Of a stretch of 37,400 nucleotides of DNA, positions 8,453-17,463 are shown in pieces (the stretch's first letter is position 1; each line of letters starts with the position of its first letter). Origin of the DNA: Arsenophonus sp048493715. Its GTDB lineage: Bacteria > Pseudomonadota > Gammaproteobacteria > Enterobacterales > Enterobacteriaceae. The stretch lies in contig JBGDCZ010000027.1 of assembly GCA_048493715.1 (NCBI GenBank), forward strand, positions 1-37,400. Reading direction: 5' to 3'. Below the pieces are notes generated by a model that worked only from the letters and a program-made list of their open reading frames with translations, was not told the DNA's origin and did not search any database. Both the position numbers and the translations under genes were made by a program.

Positions 8453-10469
8453 CCAGTCTCTCCCCTGTAATATCAACTTGAGCAAGGACTTTAATATCGG
8501 CATCTTCACCAATTTCTTGGAATGAAAGTACAGCGGTTGTTGTCAATACTGGTTCGATAATTTTGCGTAGATAACGACGTACATCAAGTGAAGTCAGCAC
8601 AACACAAGCGGCTTGAGTTGGTAATTTTTGTTTTATGGCGGTAATAATCTGCTGCTCTTGCGCAGGTTCAAGTGCGCAGTAGGAACCAATAGCAGATTGA
8701 CGAATAGATTCACGAATAATGTTTTCAATCCCATCACCGACTAATACCATAGGGATCCAACCCTCTTCGCTAGTAAAACGGCGACGAATATGACGGCGAA
8801 GAGAAACCCTAACATACTCAGTCAACATCACGGTATCTTTTTCTTTTGATCCCCACTCAACAAGCGTTTCGAAAATGGTTCTTAGATCACGAATAGAAAT
8901 CTGTTCTTCAACTAAACGCTGTAAAACATCAGTCACTTTACTGATTGGTAGTAAGCGCTGTAATTCCTTGACTAATTCAGCATAACGCATCTCCATTGCA
9001 TCCATCAGATACCGCGTTTCTTGGACCCCTAAAAACTCTTTACCATAGTGATAAACCACTTTTTCTACCAAATAGGTGACAATTTCTACTCCCTTATAGC
9101 CTGTGTCCAGTGGCAATGATTGATGTTCTCCCTCCAGCCAATAAATTGGCTGATGATTAAAAATTAGCTGCTCTTTACGTACTTGAGGTAAATCAATTGG
9201 TTGAGTTAATAAAGTTGCGGCAGGATCTACTGCTGTTTTGAAGACCGGTTCTTGATATAACAGTATTTGTAATTTGTTTGGCTCTTTTATGTCAACTTGT
9301 AACTGTATTTCTGGTAAAGGCAAGCCTAATTTTTCAAATAATTGCCAACGTAAATTTTGCAATTTGTCAGCCATAGTCTCTGTCATTATTTTTTGCCCAA
9401 CGATAACTAGCAGTGGTATTGTGCCTGGTGTCATCTCACGCGATGCCTGTTCCGTTCCATTCTCTGCTGACGGGTAAACTTGACCTGAACCTTTTTTCGC
9501 TTTTGCCTTGCGTTTCATCCAATAAGCACAGACAAACAGCATCAATGCTAATGAACAAAATACAAACCAAGGAAAACCAGGGATAATAGAAAAGACTAAT
9601 AAAATACCAGCAGTCATTTGCAGTGATGAGGGTTGACTGAGTACTTGCTGTACCAAATCACCAGCCAGATTATTCTTTTTCTCTCCGGGTACTCGAGTAA
9701 CAATTAAGCCTGCCGTAATTGAAATAAGCAACGACGGGATCTGAGCAATTAATCCATCACCAACCGACAAAATAGCATAGGTATTTAATGCTTCCATTGC
9801 CGACATATTATGTTGGATCACACCAATGGCAATCCCGCCACAGATATTCGCCAAAATGACAATCACGCTAGCAATGGCATCACCCTTAACAAATTTCATA
9901 GCACCATCCATTGCACCATAAAGCTGACTCTCTTTTTGTACTAATGCCCTTTGTCGTTTGGCTTCACTCGCATCAATGATACCTGCCCGCATATCACCAT
10001 CAATACTCATCTGTCTACCAGGCATACCATCGAGAGAAAATCGAGCACTCACTTCAGCCACACGTTCAGAACCTTTAGTAATAACAATGAACTGTACAAT
10101 GGTGATAATGGCAAAAATAATGATACCAACCCCAAGATTACCGCCAACCACAAAACTACCAAATGTATACACAATCTCGCCGGCATCATGTTGTAATAAA
10201 ATTAGGCGGCTAGTACTGATAGTCAGAGCTAAACGATATAATGTGGTAATCAACAACATAGACGGAAAAGCTGAGAAATCAAGCGGATCACGAATGTAGA
10301 TAGCCATCATAAATAAAATGATCGATAACCCTAAATTGATCGCTATTAATACATCAATTAAGGTAGTCGGCAGGGGCAAGATCATCATGAATACTGACAG
10401 CATTAACATGGCGCTAAGGATAATATCTTGACGTCCTGCAATTTGTGCTAACCAACGAGTTATTGACAT
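8436..10469 (-). CDS. sctV: T3SS export-gate protein SctV
   Basis: The 677-residue protein matches SsaV/FlhA in length and layout: about eight N-terminal membrane helices (residues 15-320), including the FHIPEP-region sequence ERVAEVSARFSLDGMPGRQM, then a cytoplasmic ring domain of about 340 residues that binds chaperone-effector complexes. The cytoplasmic part shows GYKGVEIVTYLVEKVVYHYG and LRRHIRRRFTSEEGWIPMVL. It follows the ssaM stop by two bases; AAAGGAG in the last ssaM codons probably serves as the ribosome binding site. It is an intact core component. Confidence 0.98.
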   Translation of the reverse strand: MSITRWLAQIAGRQDIILSAMLMLSVFMMILPLPTTLIDVLIAINLGLSIILFMMAIYIRDPLDFSAFPSMLLITTLYRLALTISTSRLILLQHDAGEIVYTFGSFVVGGNLGVGIIIFAIITIVQFIVITKGSERVAEVSARFSLDGMPGRQMSIDGDMRAGIIDASEAKRQRALVQKESQLYGAMDGAMKFVKGDAIASVIVILANICGGIAIGVIQHNMSAMEALNTYAILSVGDGLIAQIPSLLISITAGLIVTRVPGEKKNNLAGDLVQQVLSQPSSLQMTAGILLVFSIIPGFPWFVFCSLALMLFVCAYWMKRKAKAKKGSGQVYPSAENGTEQASREMTPGTIPLLVIVGQKIMTETMADKLQNLRWQLFEKLGLPLPEIQLQVDIKEPNKLQILLYQEPVFKTAVDPAATLLTQPIDLPQVRKEQLIFNHQPIYWLEGEHQSLPLDTGYKGVEIVTYLVEKVVYHYGKEFLGVQETRYLMDAMEMRYAELVKELQRLLPISKVTDVLQRLVEEQISIRDLRTIFETLVEWGSKEKDTVMLTEYVRVSLRRHIRRRFTSEEGWIPMVLVGDGIENIIRESIRQSAIGSYCALEPAQEQQIITAIKQKLPTQAACVVLTSLDVRRYLRKIIEPVLTTTAVLSFQEIGEDADIKVLAQVDITGERLDALAG

Positions 10470-10471
10470 TA

Positions 10472-10831
10472 TCAGGAGGCTCCTTTAGGTAACTGAGAAA
10501 GAAATTGACGTTGTCTTTGACACAGACGAAATAAAAAAAGACCATCACTCTCTTTTGGGCACCATGCACTCAAATAGGGGCGTTGGCGAATAATAAATAC
10601 TCGCTGAGGGATCCCCCAAAACCGCTCTGGTTGATTAAGCTTTAATGCTTGTAGCAGATCATAATCACCCTCTTTCAACAACCAACTAGTAATAAGAAAA
10701 CGCTCTTCAATGATTTCAATACGTAGACCAAAAGGTGGCCAGTGACACTCAATTGCCGTTGAAATTTCGACTATCCTGTGATTGAACAAAGAAAAAAAAT
10801 GTTCAAGATTACGAACCAGTTGCAATTTCAT
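10472..10831 (-). CDS. ssaM: SsaM-like T3SS secretion-switch protein
   Basis: A 119-residue soluble protein similar to Salmonella SsaM (about 122 residues); the shared block is WGIPQRVFIIRQRPYLS, and both end in a helix with RQRQFLSQL. In Salmonella, SsaM works with SpiC/SsaB and SsaL to hold back effectors until translocators are out. The start at 10831 has AGAGGGA seven bases upstream. It is the first gene of operon C, with the shared palindromic box 58 bp before its start. In SPI-2 it follows ssaL directly; here a chaperone and a giant gene lie between them. Confidence 0.88.
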   Translation of the reverse strand: MKLQLVRNLEHFFSLFNHRIVEISTAIECHWPPFGLRIEIIEERFLITSWLLKEGDYDLLQALKLNQPERFWGIPQRVFIIRQRPYLSAWCPKESDGLFLFRLCQRQRQFLSQLPKGAS

Positions 10832-10883
10832 GTCGTTCCCTCTTAACTATTAATTAAGCATGCTAGAGGAAGCCCTGTGTTCG

Positions 10884-10907
10884 TATCCGGTAAATACCTG
10901 AAATAAC
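10884..10907 (-). promoter_or_regulatory. Palindromic operator-like box upstream of ssaM
   Basis: Coding-strand sequence TTCAGGTATTTACCGGATA, with perfect core GGTATTTACC at 10889-10898. It lies 58 bp upstream of ssaM. Over 24 bases it differs from the box at 19305 at only three positions. Probably bound by the locus regulator (SsrB-like); binding is inferred from position and recurrence. Confidence 0.7.
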
Positions 10908-11042
10908 CTAATGGCAAGCAAAATAAACTTTGCATCAACCAGGTTAAAATTAAATAAAATATTAGTGGGCGCGTTGCCATAGTTAACACCCCCAGCTAGT
11001 TTGATTAAATTAATAAATTATTCTAAATCAAGCTAATATAAT

Positions 11043-11057
11043 TCGGCTGCTAGCCGA
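11043..11057 (-). terminator. Possible terminator hairpin after the giant gene
   Basis: TCGGCT / AGCCGA perfect 6-bp stem with a 3-nt loop, 10 bp after the stop codon at 11068. It is followed on the minus strand by AATTATATT rather than a clean U run, so termination may be partial. Confidence 0.45.
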
Positions 11058-11067
11058 TGCCTTTGCC

Positions 11068-14000
11068 CTATTGCTGATAAAACCAGGCAACAGCTGTAGA
11101 CTGAACAAGTACCGCATCAATATCATCTAAACACTTTGTCAATTGCTGGCTATCAACCTCTTGCCAACCATTTAATTGTTGTGAAACCTTATCCAGTAAT
11201 TTAGTGCGTTCTGCTTGCTGATGTTTGTTTAATTGCTGCTGTTGTACTCGTCCCCAATTCTCCAGTTGTAGCATAAAAGATTGAGCTTGCGCCTGCTTCG
11301 TTACCTGCTTAAATGAAATATGTTTTTCAATATCGGCTAACTGAATATCTAAATGTTCAGCCACTGTTTTACCCTGATATTTCTTGTTGATAAATCGCTG
11401 TAACGCTTTTTGAATACGCTGTTCGATCATTTTATCTTGCGCATATTCATATGCCTGACGAAAACCAAGCAATTCGCTATGTTTAAGTAAATTTAATCCA
11501 CTATAACCAAAGTAACCTCCTATGGTGGCAGCTAACAATGCGCCAACACCTAATGCTGCTAAATCCACTCCTGCTGTTCCTACTGTGAACATGACTACTA
11601 ACACGGCAACGGTAGCTGAAATGGCTGCGGTACCAGTAATTGCGGCAACACTAAATAATTTTGCGTTAACATCCATTTGCTGCCAAAAATTAATAGTACC
11701 TTGTAACCAGCGCCGAAGAGTTCCTGCTTTGCTGGTTTCAAAACAATCACGACCTAAGGTACCAATATCTTGCAGTAACTGGCGTTTCATCATATAACTC
11801 ACTACCGAGCTAGCACGATCTTTAAAGCTACCCTGTTCACTGATTCCTAACATGAGTGCATTAACCATCACTTCAGTATTACGATGGGCTGATACCGTTG
11901 AGGCGACTTTCTGTTCCGCCCAAGTTTGTATAAAGCCGCCTATCATATTATTGGCCCAACCGGCACCAAAAAACGATGCAATTGAACTAACTAACCCACT
12001 TTGAACACTGCCTTTGATACTGACTGCCGCGTAAGGTAATAAATGTGTAAAATGTAATAGTGCGATCACTTCAGGTGTCATTGAGTACGATGGCTGTAAG
12101 GGCAAAACCTCTCGTGTACCCTGCACAATATCTTTAACTTGATTTTCTATCGTCGCACTTTGCCAAATCGAACTAACAGCGGCAGCAAGATCGGCACCAA
12201 ACCAACCACTATTATCGCTGATAATTTTATAAGCATGGGTAATATCGTTCGCCAACGCTTGTGATTCCATTGGATGTGCCATTACCCAACGATGTAAACC
12301 ACTAAATGCTGCTGAGATGCCTTGAGATTTATCACTATCCACTGCATCGTTTAGGTGAGAGGGCTTTAGAACCTGCCATAGTGCTTGATAAGCTTCCATC
12401 AACGTTTGCATACCATTTTTTGCTAGCTGGTGCTGTAGAATCAAGATTCGCAGATCAGGTCTAAATTCACCTAACCAACCTCCCCATTGGCCGGTAATAT
12501 TTTGCACCACCCAATGCCACCATGCTTGTACGCTGTAGTAATCACCCTGCTCTAGATATCCCTCGCCTTTATTTACCTGCCGATCATAGCGAACCAACAT
12601 CAGTAAAGCAGCTTGATATTCTTCATCCCGCTCTATAATCCTTTTCTCAATTTCTTGTAGCTCATTTTTCTTCGCTAGATACTCTTTAACCTGCGGCTCA
12701 CTTTGTAACCTCTCACTTTGCTGCCAGTTTTCGCCTTGAAAAAGAGTGTCTAAATGCAATACTAGAGTTGGCAGTTCTCTATTTAACTCTTTCTGTCGCA
12801 AGCTGAGGTCATACACCGCTAAATCAAATTGCCGTAACTGTGGTAAGAAAGCCAGATAGCCTTGTTTATTAAGCTCTCTTATTTCTTGAATAGTAATATC
12901 TTGCAATTTGTGCAACTGATTAATATATTGGTCTTGTTGCTGACATTGCTGTTTGACACTGTGCCAAACCGTCGTTGCTTCCTGTAACAAACGTAAATGC
13001 TGTGTTTGTTCGCTGATTTGTTTAAGCTCTGTTTCAAAACGGCAACGCACTTTTTCTGCATCTAACATCTGCGTCAGAGATTGTAATGAGGTATGATAAT
13101 CTGTCAGCGTCGCCATTTTGCCAGTTAAAAAAGGCAAATACCGCTCAGGCGATGCCATTATTCGCGATGACAATACGCGTTGTTTTACGTCATATTGGAA
13201 ATTTATGGCAGGTTGATCGTTTTCACTATCATACAATTCTTCAAACCGATAGACTTGATCTTGCGCAGTTAGCACTTGTCTCACCAAGGCAACCAGTTTT
13301 TTATCTTCGGCTAAGTGCTGAATATCAGCTTCACAACCAGGCTCTATTTTTAAATCTGCAATATTAACCGTCCCATCAGCAATAAGAGTTTTATCTTGTG
13401 ATATCCAACGTTCACCACTAATGCCAATCAGCATCGCTGTGACATATTGTTCATGTAAAAGGTTTTTTTGGTCGGATTGATTTAACCAGTTGGTTAAAAA
13501 TGCTGATCGACTACGAACATTACTCTGTTTGTCATCAAATCCCAAACGCTCTTCAAACACCTTTTTGCTATCTTTAGCCTGAATCTGACTCTGTTTTAGC
13601 ACCTGGTTTAATTGTTGATATATACCATGCTGAATTTTATCTTTTTCTTCTTTAAAAGGAATAACAACTTGACCCGCTAATTCAGGGCGTTCAATCACCA
13701 TAATGGCAACTAAAGTTGTCAGTTCAGCGGGTGAAGGTAATGGTAACTCGGCCTTCGCCCAGAATTCAGTTAACTGTACTTGCCATTCCTTTATTGATAG
13801 AGCCTGATCAAACATTTCTATAAGTTGATGACTGAGTAATAATACCGATTCGGAGGCCAAATTTTTAAGTTCTGCCGGCAAATTCTCAAAACGGGCATTA
13901 ATGATCTGCCGCTCGATGACTGTCTGCTGCCAAAACTCAGGTAAAATTGCCAATTGCATAGCAATGGTGGCTATGTGCTTTTTTTGCTCTAAAACATGTT

Positions 14001-14775
14001 GCAAAAATGAAGTCAAATGAACGTGTTGCGTGGAAGGAACTGTAAGACAACATTGTTCAATATCAACAAGTGCTTGCTGATAAGACTCAAGATAACTTTT
14101 TAATTTGCTATAGAGATCAGAAAATTCATCACCCTGGTTACGTACATCGTTTAAAGTTAACAAGCGTGATGATGCACTTTGATACTCTTCTTTTTCAACT
14201 AGCTGATGATAACCAGCAATAACCTGCTGTACTTTTTGAATATCCTTATCTTCCTTATAAAACCAATTGCCGAACTTCGGTATTGTAGTCGGAATAGGTA
14301 AATGGCTGGGTCCACCTTGACCTACTAGTCGCTTTATCGCATTGCTACACTGGATGAGTAAAGATACTTTATTATTAATATCTTGAGTCTGTGGAACAGA
14401 CATTTCAGGTTGTTGACTCATGGCCAATAATAACGATTGTGGAATAAACTCAATTTTATGGGCAGCCAATGGAGTCTTTTTTGATAAATCTAATCTAGGT
14501 AGCGTCTGTTTAACCGTAGCTAAACCATATCTTTCCGCTAACGAGCGTAAAAACAGGGTTAATTTCTGTTGAGCCGTTATATTAAGACGTACCACATAAG
14601 CGCGAATCGCATTTTCATTTTTTAGAAAAGGTAATTTAGCTAATGTACTTAATACATTATCATTAAAACTCATCTTAGCATGAACCAAGCCCGAACTGCC
14701 TTTATCCTGTTGCCCCGATATCAAATAAGGATCAGTACACGAATTTTTTGAAAATCCCTCTAATTTAATAATCAT
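11068..14775 (-). CDS. Giant T3SS-locus protein of unknown function, candidate effector
   Basis: I do not recognise this protein of about 1235 residues. ATG at 14775 is preferred because TAGGTTG precedes it and it lies 8 bp after the chaperone stop; an ATG ten codons upstream has no Shine-Dalgarno. Most of it is predicted to be helical and rich in Gln, Leu and Glu, with long coiled-coil-like stretches in the middle. Near the C-terminus there is a hydrophobic region around residues 925-965 and a helical hairpin at about 1054-1091 (ATVAVLVVMFTVG, then GVGALLAATIGG), followed by a charged coiled-coil tail. The immediately upstream gene encodes a CesT-like chaperone, the usual layout of an effector/chaperone pair. 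From memory, the Edwardsiella effector EseJ is also over 1000 residues, but I cannot align them. The frame is intact over 3.7 kb despite decay at both ends of the window. Confidence 0.7.
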   Translation of the reverse strand: MIIKLEGFSKNSCTDPYLISGQQDKGSSGLVHAKMSFNDNVLSTLAKLPFLKNENAIRAYVVRLNITAQQKLTLFLRSLAERYGLATVKQTLPRLDLSKKTPLAAHKIEFIPQSLLLAMSQQPEMSVPQTQDINNKVSLLIQCSNAIKRLVGQGGPSHLPIPTTIPKFGNWFYKEDKDIQKVQQVIAGYHQLVEKEEYQSASSRLLTLNDVRNQGDEFSDLYSKLKSYLESYQQALVDIEQCCLTVPSTQHVHLTSFLQHVLEQKKHIATIAMQLAILPEFWQQTVIERQIINARFENLPAELKNLASESVLLLSHQLIEMFDQALSIKEWQVQLTEFWAKAELPLPSPAELTTLVAIMVIERPELAGQVVIPFKEEKDKIQHGIYQQLNQVLKQSQIQAKDSKKVFEERLGFDDKQSNVRSRSAFLTNWLNQSDQKNLLHEQYVTAMLIGISGERWISQDKTLIADGTVNIADLKIEPGCEADIQHLAEDKKLVALVRQVLTAQDQVYRFEELYDSENDQPAINFQYDVKQRVLSSRIMASPERYLPFLTGKMATLTDYHTSLQSLTQMLDAEKVRCRFETELKQISEQTQHLRLLQEATTVWHSVKQQCQQQDQYINQLHKLQDITIQEIRELNKQGYLAFLPQLRQFDLAVYDLSLRQKELNRELPTLVLHLDTLFQGENWQQSERLQSEPQVKEYLAKKNELQEIEKRIIERDEEYQAALLMLVRYDRQVNKGEGYLEQGDYYSVQAWWHWVVQNITGQWGGWLGEFRPDLRILILQHQLAKNGMQTLMEAYQALWQVLKPSHLNDAVDSDKSQGISAAFSGLHRWVMAHPMESQALANDITHAYKIISDNSGWFGADLAAAVSSIWQSATIENQVKDIVQGTREVLPLQPSYSMTPEVIALLHFTHLLPYAAVSIKGSVQSGLVSSIASFFGAGWANNMIGGFIQTWAEQKVASTVSAHRNTEVMVNALMLGISEQGSFKDRASSVVSYMMKRQLLQDIGTLGRDCFETSKAGTLRRWLQGTINFWQQMDVNAKLFSVAAITGTAAISATVAVLVVMFTVGTAGVDLAALGVGALLAATIGGYFGYSGLNLLKHSELLGFRQAYEYAQDKMIEQRIQKALQRFINKKYQGKTVAEHLDIQLADIEKHISFKQVTKQAQAQSFMLQLENWGRVQQQQLNKHQQAERTKLLDKVSQQLNGWQEVDSQQLTKCLDDIDAVLVQSTAVAWFYQQ

Positions 14776-14783
14776 ATAACAAC

Positions 14784-15182
14784 CTATATTGTTAGCTCCG
14801 GACATTGACTAAATTCACGGTAAAGTGCTTCATAGCAAATTGTCGCGCGTTCAAACCATACTAATAATTCTTCTCCACTAGTCGGAACGGGCCAATTAAC
14901 TGCATATAGTAAAGTTTGCTGCACTGAATCATAACCTATAGCACCATCATTATTTTCAACCAATTGCATATTGTGGTGCATACAAGTAGTGAATAGTAAA
15001 TGTGCTTTTTGCACATCAACCTGGCCTAAAAAACCGTATAATTGCCAATAAGTTCCTTTAGGATGTATGGACATCATTAATTGATTATCAAGTAATAAAG
15101 TACACTGATCACTACCATCCCATACCAAAGGTAAACCTAGTAATTGGACAAATCGAGCAAGTACACTATCTTCTTTGCGCAT
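14784..15182 (-). CDS. CesT/SycE-like class I T3SS chaperone
   Basis: The ATG at 15182 follows GGAGAGGAAA and gives 132 residues; an ATG four codons upstream overlaps the sctW stop but has no ribosome binding site. The fold signs fit class I effector chaperones: a short acidic protein with an N-terminal helix (VLARFVQLLGLPLVW), beta strands (CTLLLDNQLMMSIHP, then TYWQLYGFLG), and an internal and C-terminal helix (EELLVWFERATICYEALYR). Such chaperones bind the N-terminus of a specific effector in unfolded form. Salmonella has no gene here; the neighbour 8 bp downstream is the giant gene, which is its most likely client. Confidence 0.75.
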   Translation of the reverse strand: MRKEDSVLARFVQLLGLPLVWDGSDQCTLLLDNQLMMSIHPKGTYWQLYGFLGQVDVQKAHLLFTTCMHHNMQLVENNDGAIGYDSVQQTLLYAVNWPVPTSGEELLVWFERATICYEALYREFSQCPELTI

Positions 15183-15193
15183 TTTCCTCTCCA

Positions 15194-16219
15194 TTAAACA
15201 GCATACTCATCATTCCACTGTTCAAGCAGTTGTAGCATGACCTCTAGAATGTGCTCTTTCTGTTCTGGATCGCGATAACAAGCTTCACTCATGACCACCA
15301 TAATTTCACGCCATTTACGTAAAAAGATTAAACGCTGCATAATTGTCAATGGTAAAGCTATTATCAACTGCGCTAATGCTTCAGGATAGGTCCAACCTCG
15401 CTCTAATAATTCAATACTGATTTCTGCAACTTTATCGTTTGCTAAATTCATGGTACGAGACAAGCAAGCACAGTGCTCATTAAAAGCTAAAAACAGCCAT
15501 AAGCGACGTAAATCGTCAATCGTAGTTACCAATTTAGTCATGTCTAACTGGTCATGACTTACCAGTGGCTCAGATAATGCACGTATTAATACTTGGATAG
15601 TGCGTCGTCGATCTTTATGTTGTTGTAATAACTTAAACCAATGACTCAGCCCTTTTTCTCCGTGCGCTGCATGCTGATAGAGTTGACGCAAAGCTTGCAA
15701 GCGTGAAGTGTTAATAACTGTTCCTTGTGTAGCTGCAATTAACGCTAACTCAATATCTTCTTCTGCTAACAACGACATTAAAAATTTTTTAATTTTCAAT
15801 CGTTCAGATAAAGCCAAGCTTGTCATACCAACTAAAGTTGCTAACAAAAAAATAAGCTGTCCTTTATCCAAAACAAGTTGAGGAAGTTGTTGTAAAATTT
15901 TTTCGCCATCTTTAAGGGAAAGTAGTTGCTTTGCAATTTGCTCAATAGACCCGTGTTGCTTTTCATCTAATTGCTGCAATAGTTTTTCTACACCATTAAA
16001 TAATGCACTTTGTTTCTTACTTGAATCGGTTATTTTTTTCATCATTTGGCTTAATCCTAAGCTCAAACCTTCTAAAGTTTCTTCAAGCGCTTCAGCTCGT
16101 ACTTCCGCTAATGCAACACTGGCTTGCATTGCTGTACTTTCTGTAGGTAAAAAACTTTCTGACTTCTTGTTATTTTGCAGAGATTTAAAATCGAGATAAT
16201 CAGTTTGCTCAATTCGCAT
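15194..16219 (-). CDS. sctW: T3SS gatekeeper SctW (SsaL-like)
   Basis: A 341-residue homologue of SsaL/SepL/YopN-TyeA, which controls the order of translocator and effector secretion at SctV together with SsaM and SpiC. It is all-helical; the N-terminal region has MQASVALAEVRAEALEETL (about residues 30-50) and the C-terminal TyeA-like part ends EHILEVMLQLLEQWNDEYAV. SsaL is about 338 residues. The ATG at 16219 lies six bases after GAGAGGAA; a GTG one codon earlier is less likely. It follows sctL as in SPI-2. Confidence 0.88.
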   Translation of the reverse strand: MRIEQTDYLDFKSLQNNKKSESFLPTESTAMQASVALAEVRAEALEETLEGLSLGLSQMMKKITDSSKKQSALFNGVEKLLQQLDEKQHGSIEQIAKQLLSLKDGEKILQQLPQLVLDKGQLIFLLATLVGMTSLALSERLKIKKFLMSLLAEEDIELALIAATQGTVINTSRLQALRQLYQHAAHGEKGLSHWFKLLQQHKDRRRTIQVLIRALSEPLVSHDQLDMTKLVTTIDDLRRLWLFLAFNEHCACLSRTMNLANDKVAEISIELLERGWTYPEALAQLIIALPLTIMQRLIFLRKWREIMVVMSEACYRDPEQKEHILEVMLQLLEQWNDEYAV

Positions 16220-16231
16220 CACAAGTTCCTC

Positions 16232-16879
16232 TCAAGTGTTTTTTTCATAGCAGGGAACACAGGTTTCAAGCAGCCGATCAAGATGTTCGTATAAATCAAA
16301 GCGTAATGTCATACAACTTGAACTAAGTTCTGCCTGCCATGGCGCAAAATCAGAACGGATATTAATTTGCATATTCTCTGTAAATACTTTACGTACCTCA
16401 TCAGCCTGTTCCGGTGCAACACTCAAGGTTAAACTTTTTTTAGTGGCTGCTTTACTGATCTGTTCGGTGATCTGAGTAATAAGATTTTGACTGATATTTT
16501 GTTTTTGGCTCCAAGCTTTGATGATTAATTTTACTTGTTGACAGATACGTTCCTGTAAGACGATGACTAACTGTTTTTCTAGTTGGGCCTGCTCAACAAG
16601 CCAATCGATACTTTCTGTAACCACTTCCTGCCGCAATTGTGTTCGCCACGCTTCTTGTTGCTGTTTAGCAGTTCTCTCTGCTTTGCCAACAATTTCTTCG
16701 GCTTCAAGACGAAGAGCATCACACTCTTGCCGCACTTTATCTGCATATCGTTTAATACGCTGCCGGGCTTTCTGTTCCCGTCTGTATTCAGCTAAACCTT
16801 GCTGAATTTCATGAGGAGTGATTTCCAATGTTTGCTTTGAGAGCTGAAACTCTTTGACTAACACTAAAAATCGATTCAT
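16232..16879 (-). CDS. sctL: T3SS stator protein SctL (SsaK-like)
   Basis: This is the sorting-platform spoke that anchors the ATPase SctN to SctQ. The 215-residue product starts MNRFLVLVKEFQL at 16879, where ATG overlaps the sctK stop as ATGA; an upstream frame start inside sctK is not supported. An FliH-like charged coiled coil covers residues 25-90 (REQKARQRIKRYADKVRQE), followed by a C-terminal globular part that binds SctN. Length is close to SsaK (about 224). Coupled to sctK by overlap. Confidence 0.88.
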   Translation of the reverse strand: MNRFLVLVKEFQLSKQTLEITPHEIQQGLAEYRREQKARQRIKRYADKVRQECDALRLEAEEIVGKAERTAKQQQEAWRTQLRQEVVTESIDWLVEQAQLEKQLVIVLQERICQQVKLIIKAWSQKQNISQNLITQITEQISKAATKKSLTLSVAPEQADEVRKVFTENMQINIRSDFAPWQAELSSSCMTLRFDLYEHLDRLLETCVPCYEKNT

Positions 16880-17463
16880 AAGAAACGCTCCAAACGAAAT
16901 AACCATCGAACTGCCTGCTTAACCTGCTGCTGTGAACAGTCCATCTGCTCCTCTAGTGGAGCAAAATACCAGCTGAGTAGCTTCTCAAAATCCTGACCTT
17001 GCCAATAATGAGAAAAAATATTCAAAGCATAAAGTTGTGCCTGTTCAAGGAACTCTTCAACTAGCCAAGGCGTCATAACAGTGTGGTGCTCGGTTGGCCA
17101 TAAAGCGATTAGTTGTTTGATCTGTTCCTGGCTTAATAAGGTCGTCAAACGTGACCTATAAACACTATCCCACAAATAGTCAGGATAAGGATTACAAACT
17201 AACCCAACGACAGTGAATAAAAACGGTATTTTCATTATTAACGAAAGCCAAGGCTGTATATTCTCAGGTAGTTTACGATATAAAGTAGGTTGAAACCCTA
17301 ATCGATTGAGTATTAATTTATCTAAGCGTCGTTTTAATTCATTACTAATATGGTAGCGAGACTGCCACTCGTTAAGTTCAATTCTTTGCCACCATTTCGC
17401 ATGCATTACTTCGCCTGGATGGGATAACAAATAATTAAATCTTACCGCAAGTTCAGTCATCAA
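16876..17463 (-). CDS. sctK: T3SS sorting-platform adaptor SctK
   Basis: A 195-residue protein between sctJ and sctL, the position of the Salmonella SPI-2 gene STM1410. SctK links SctD on the inner membrane ring to SctQ. The family is weakly conserved; the sequence shows an N-terminal region with HAKWWQRIELNEWQ, a hydrophobic patch (LSLIMKIPFLFTVVGL, about residues 72-87) and a C-terminal helix ending AVRWLFRLERFL. The start overlaps the sctJ stop (ATGATG over TGA). The call rests on gene order and size more than on motifs. Confidence 0.75.
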   Translation of the reverse strand: MMTELAVRFNYLLSHPGEVMHAKWWQRIELNEWQSRYHISNELKRRLDKLILNRLGFQPTLYRKLPENIQPWLSLIMKIPFLFTVVGLVCNPYPDYLWDSVYRSRLTTLLSQEQIKQLIALWPTEHHTVMTPWLVEEFLEQAQLYALNIFSHYWQGQDFEKLLSWYFAPLEEQMDCSQQQVKQAVRWLFRLERFL

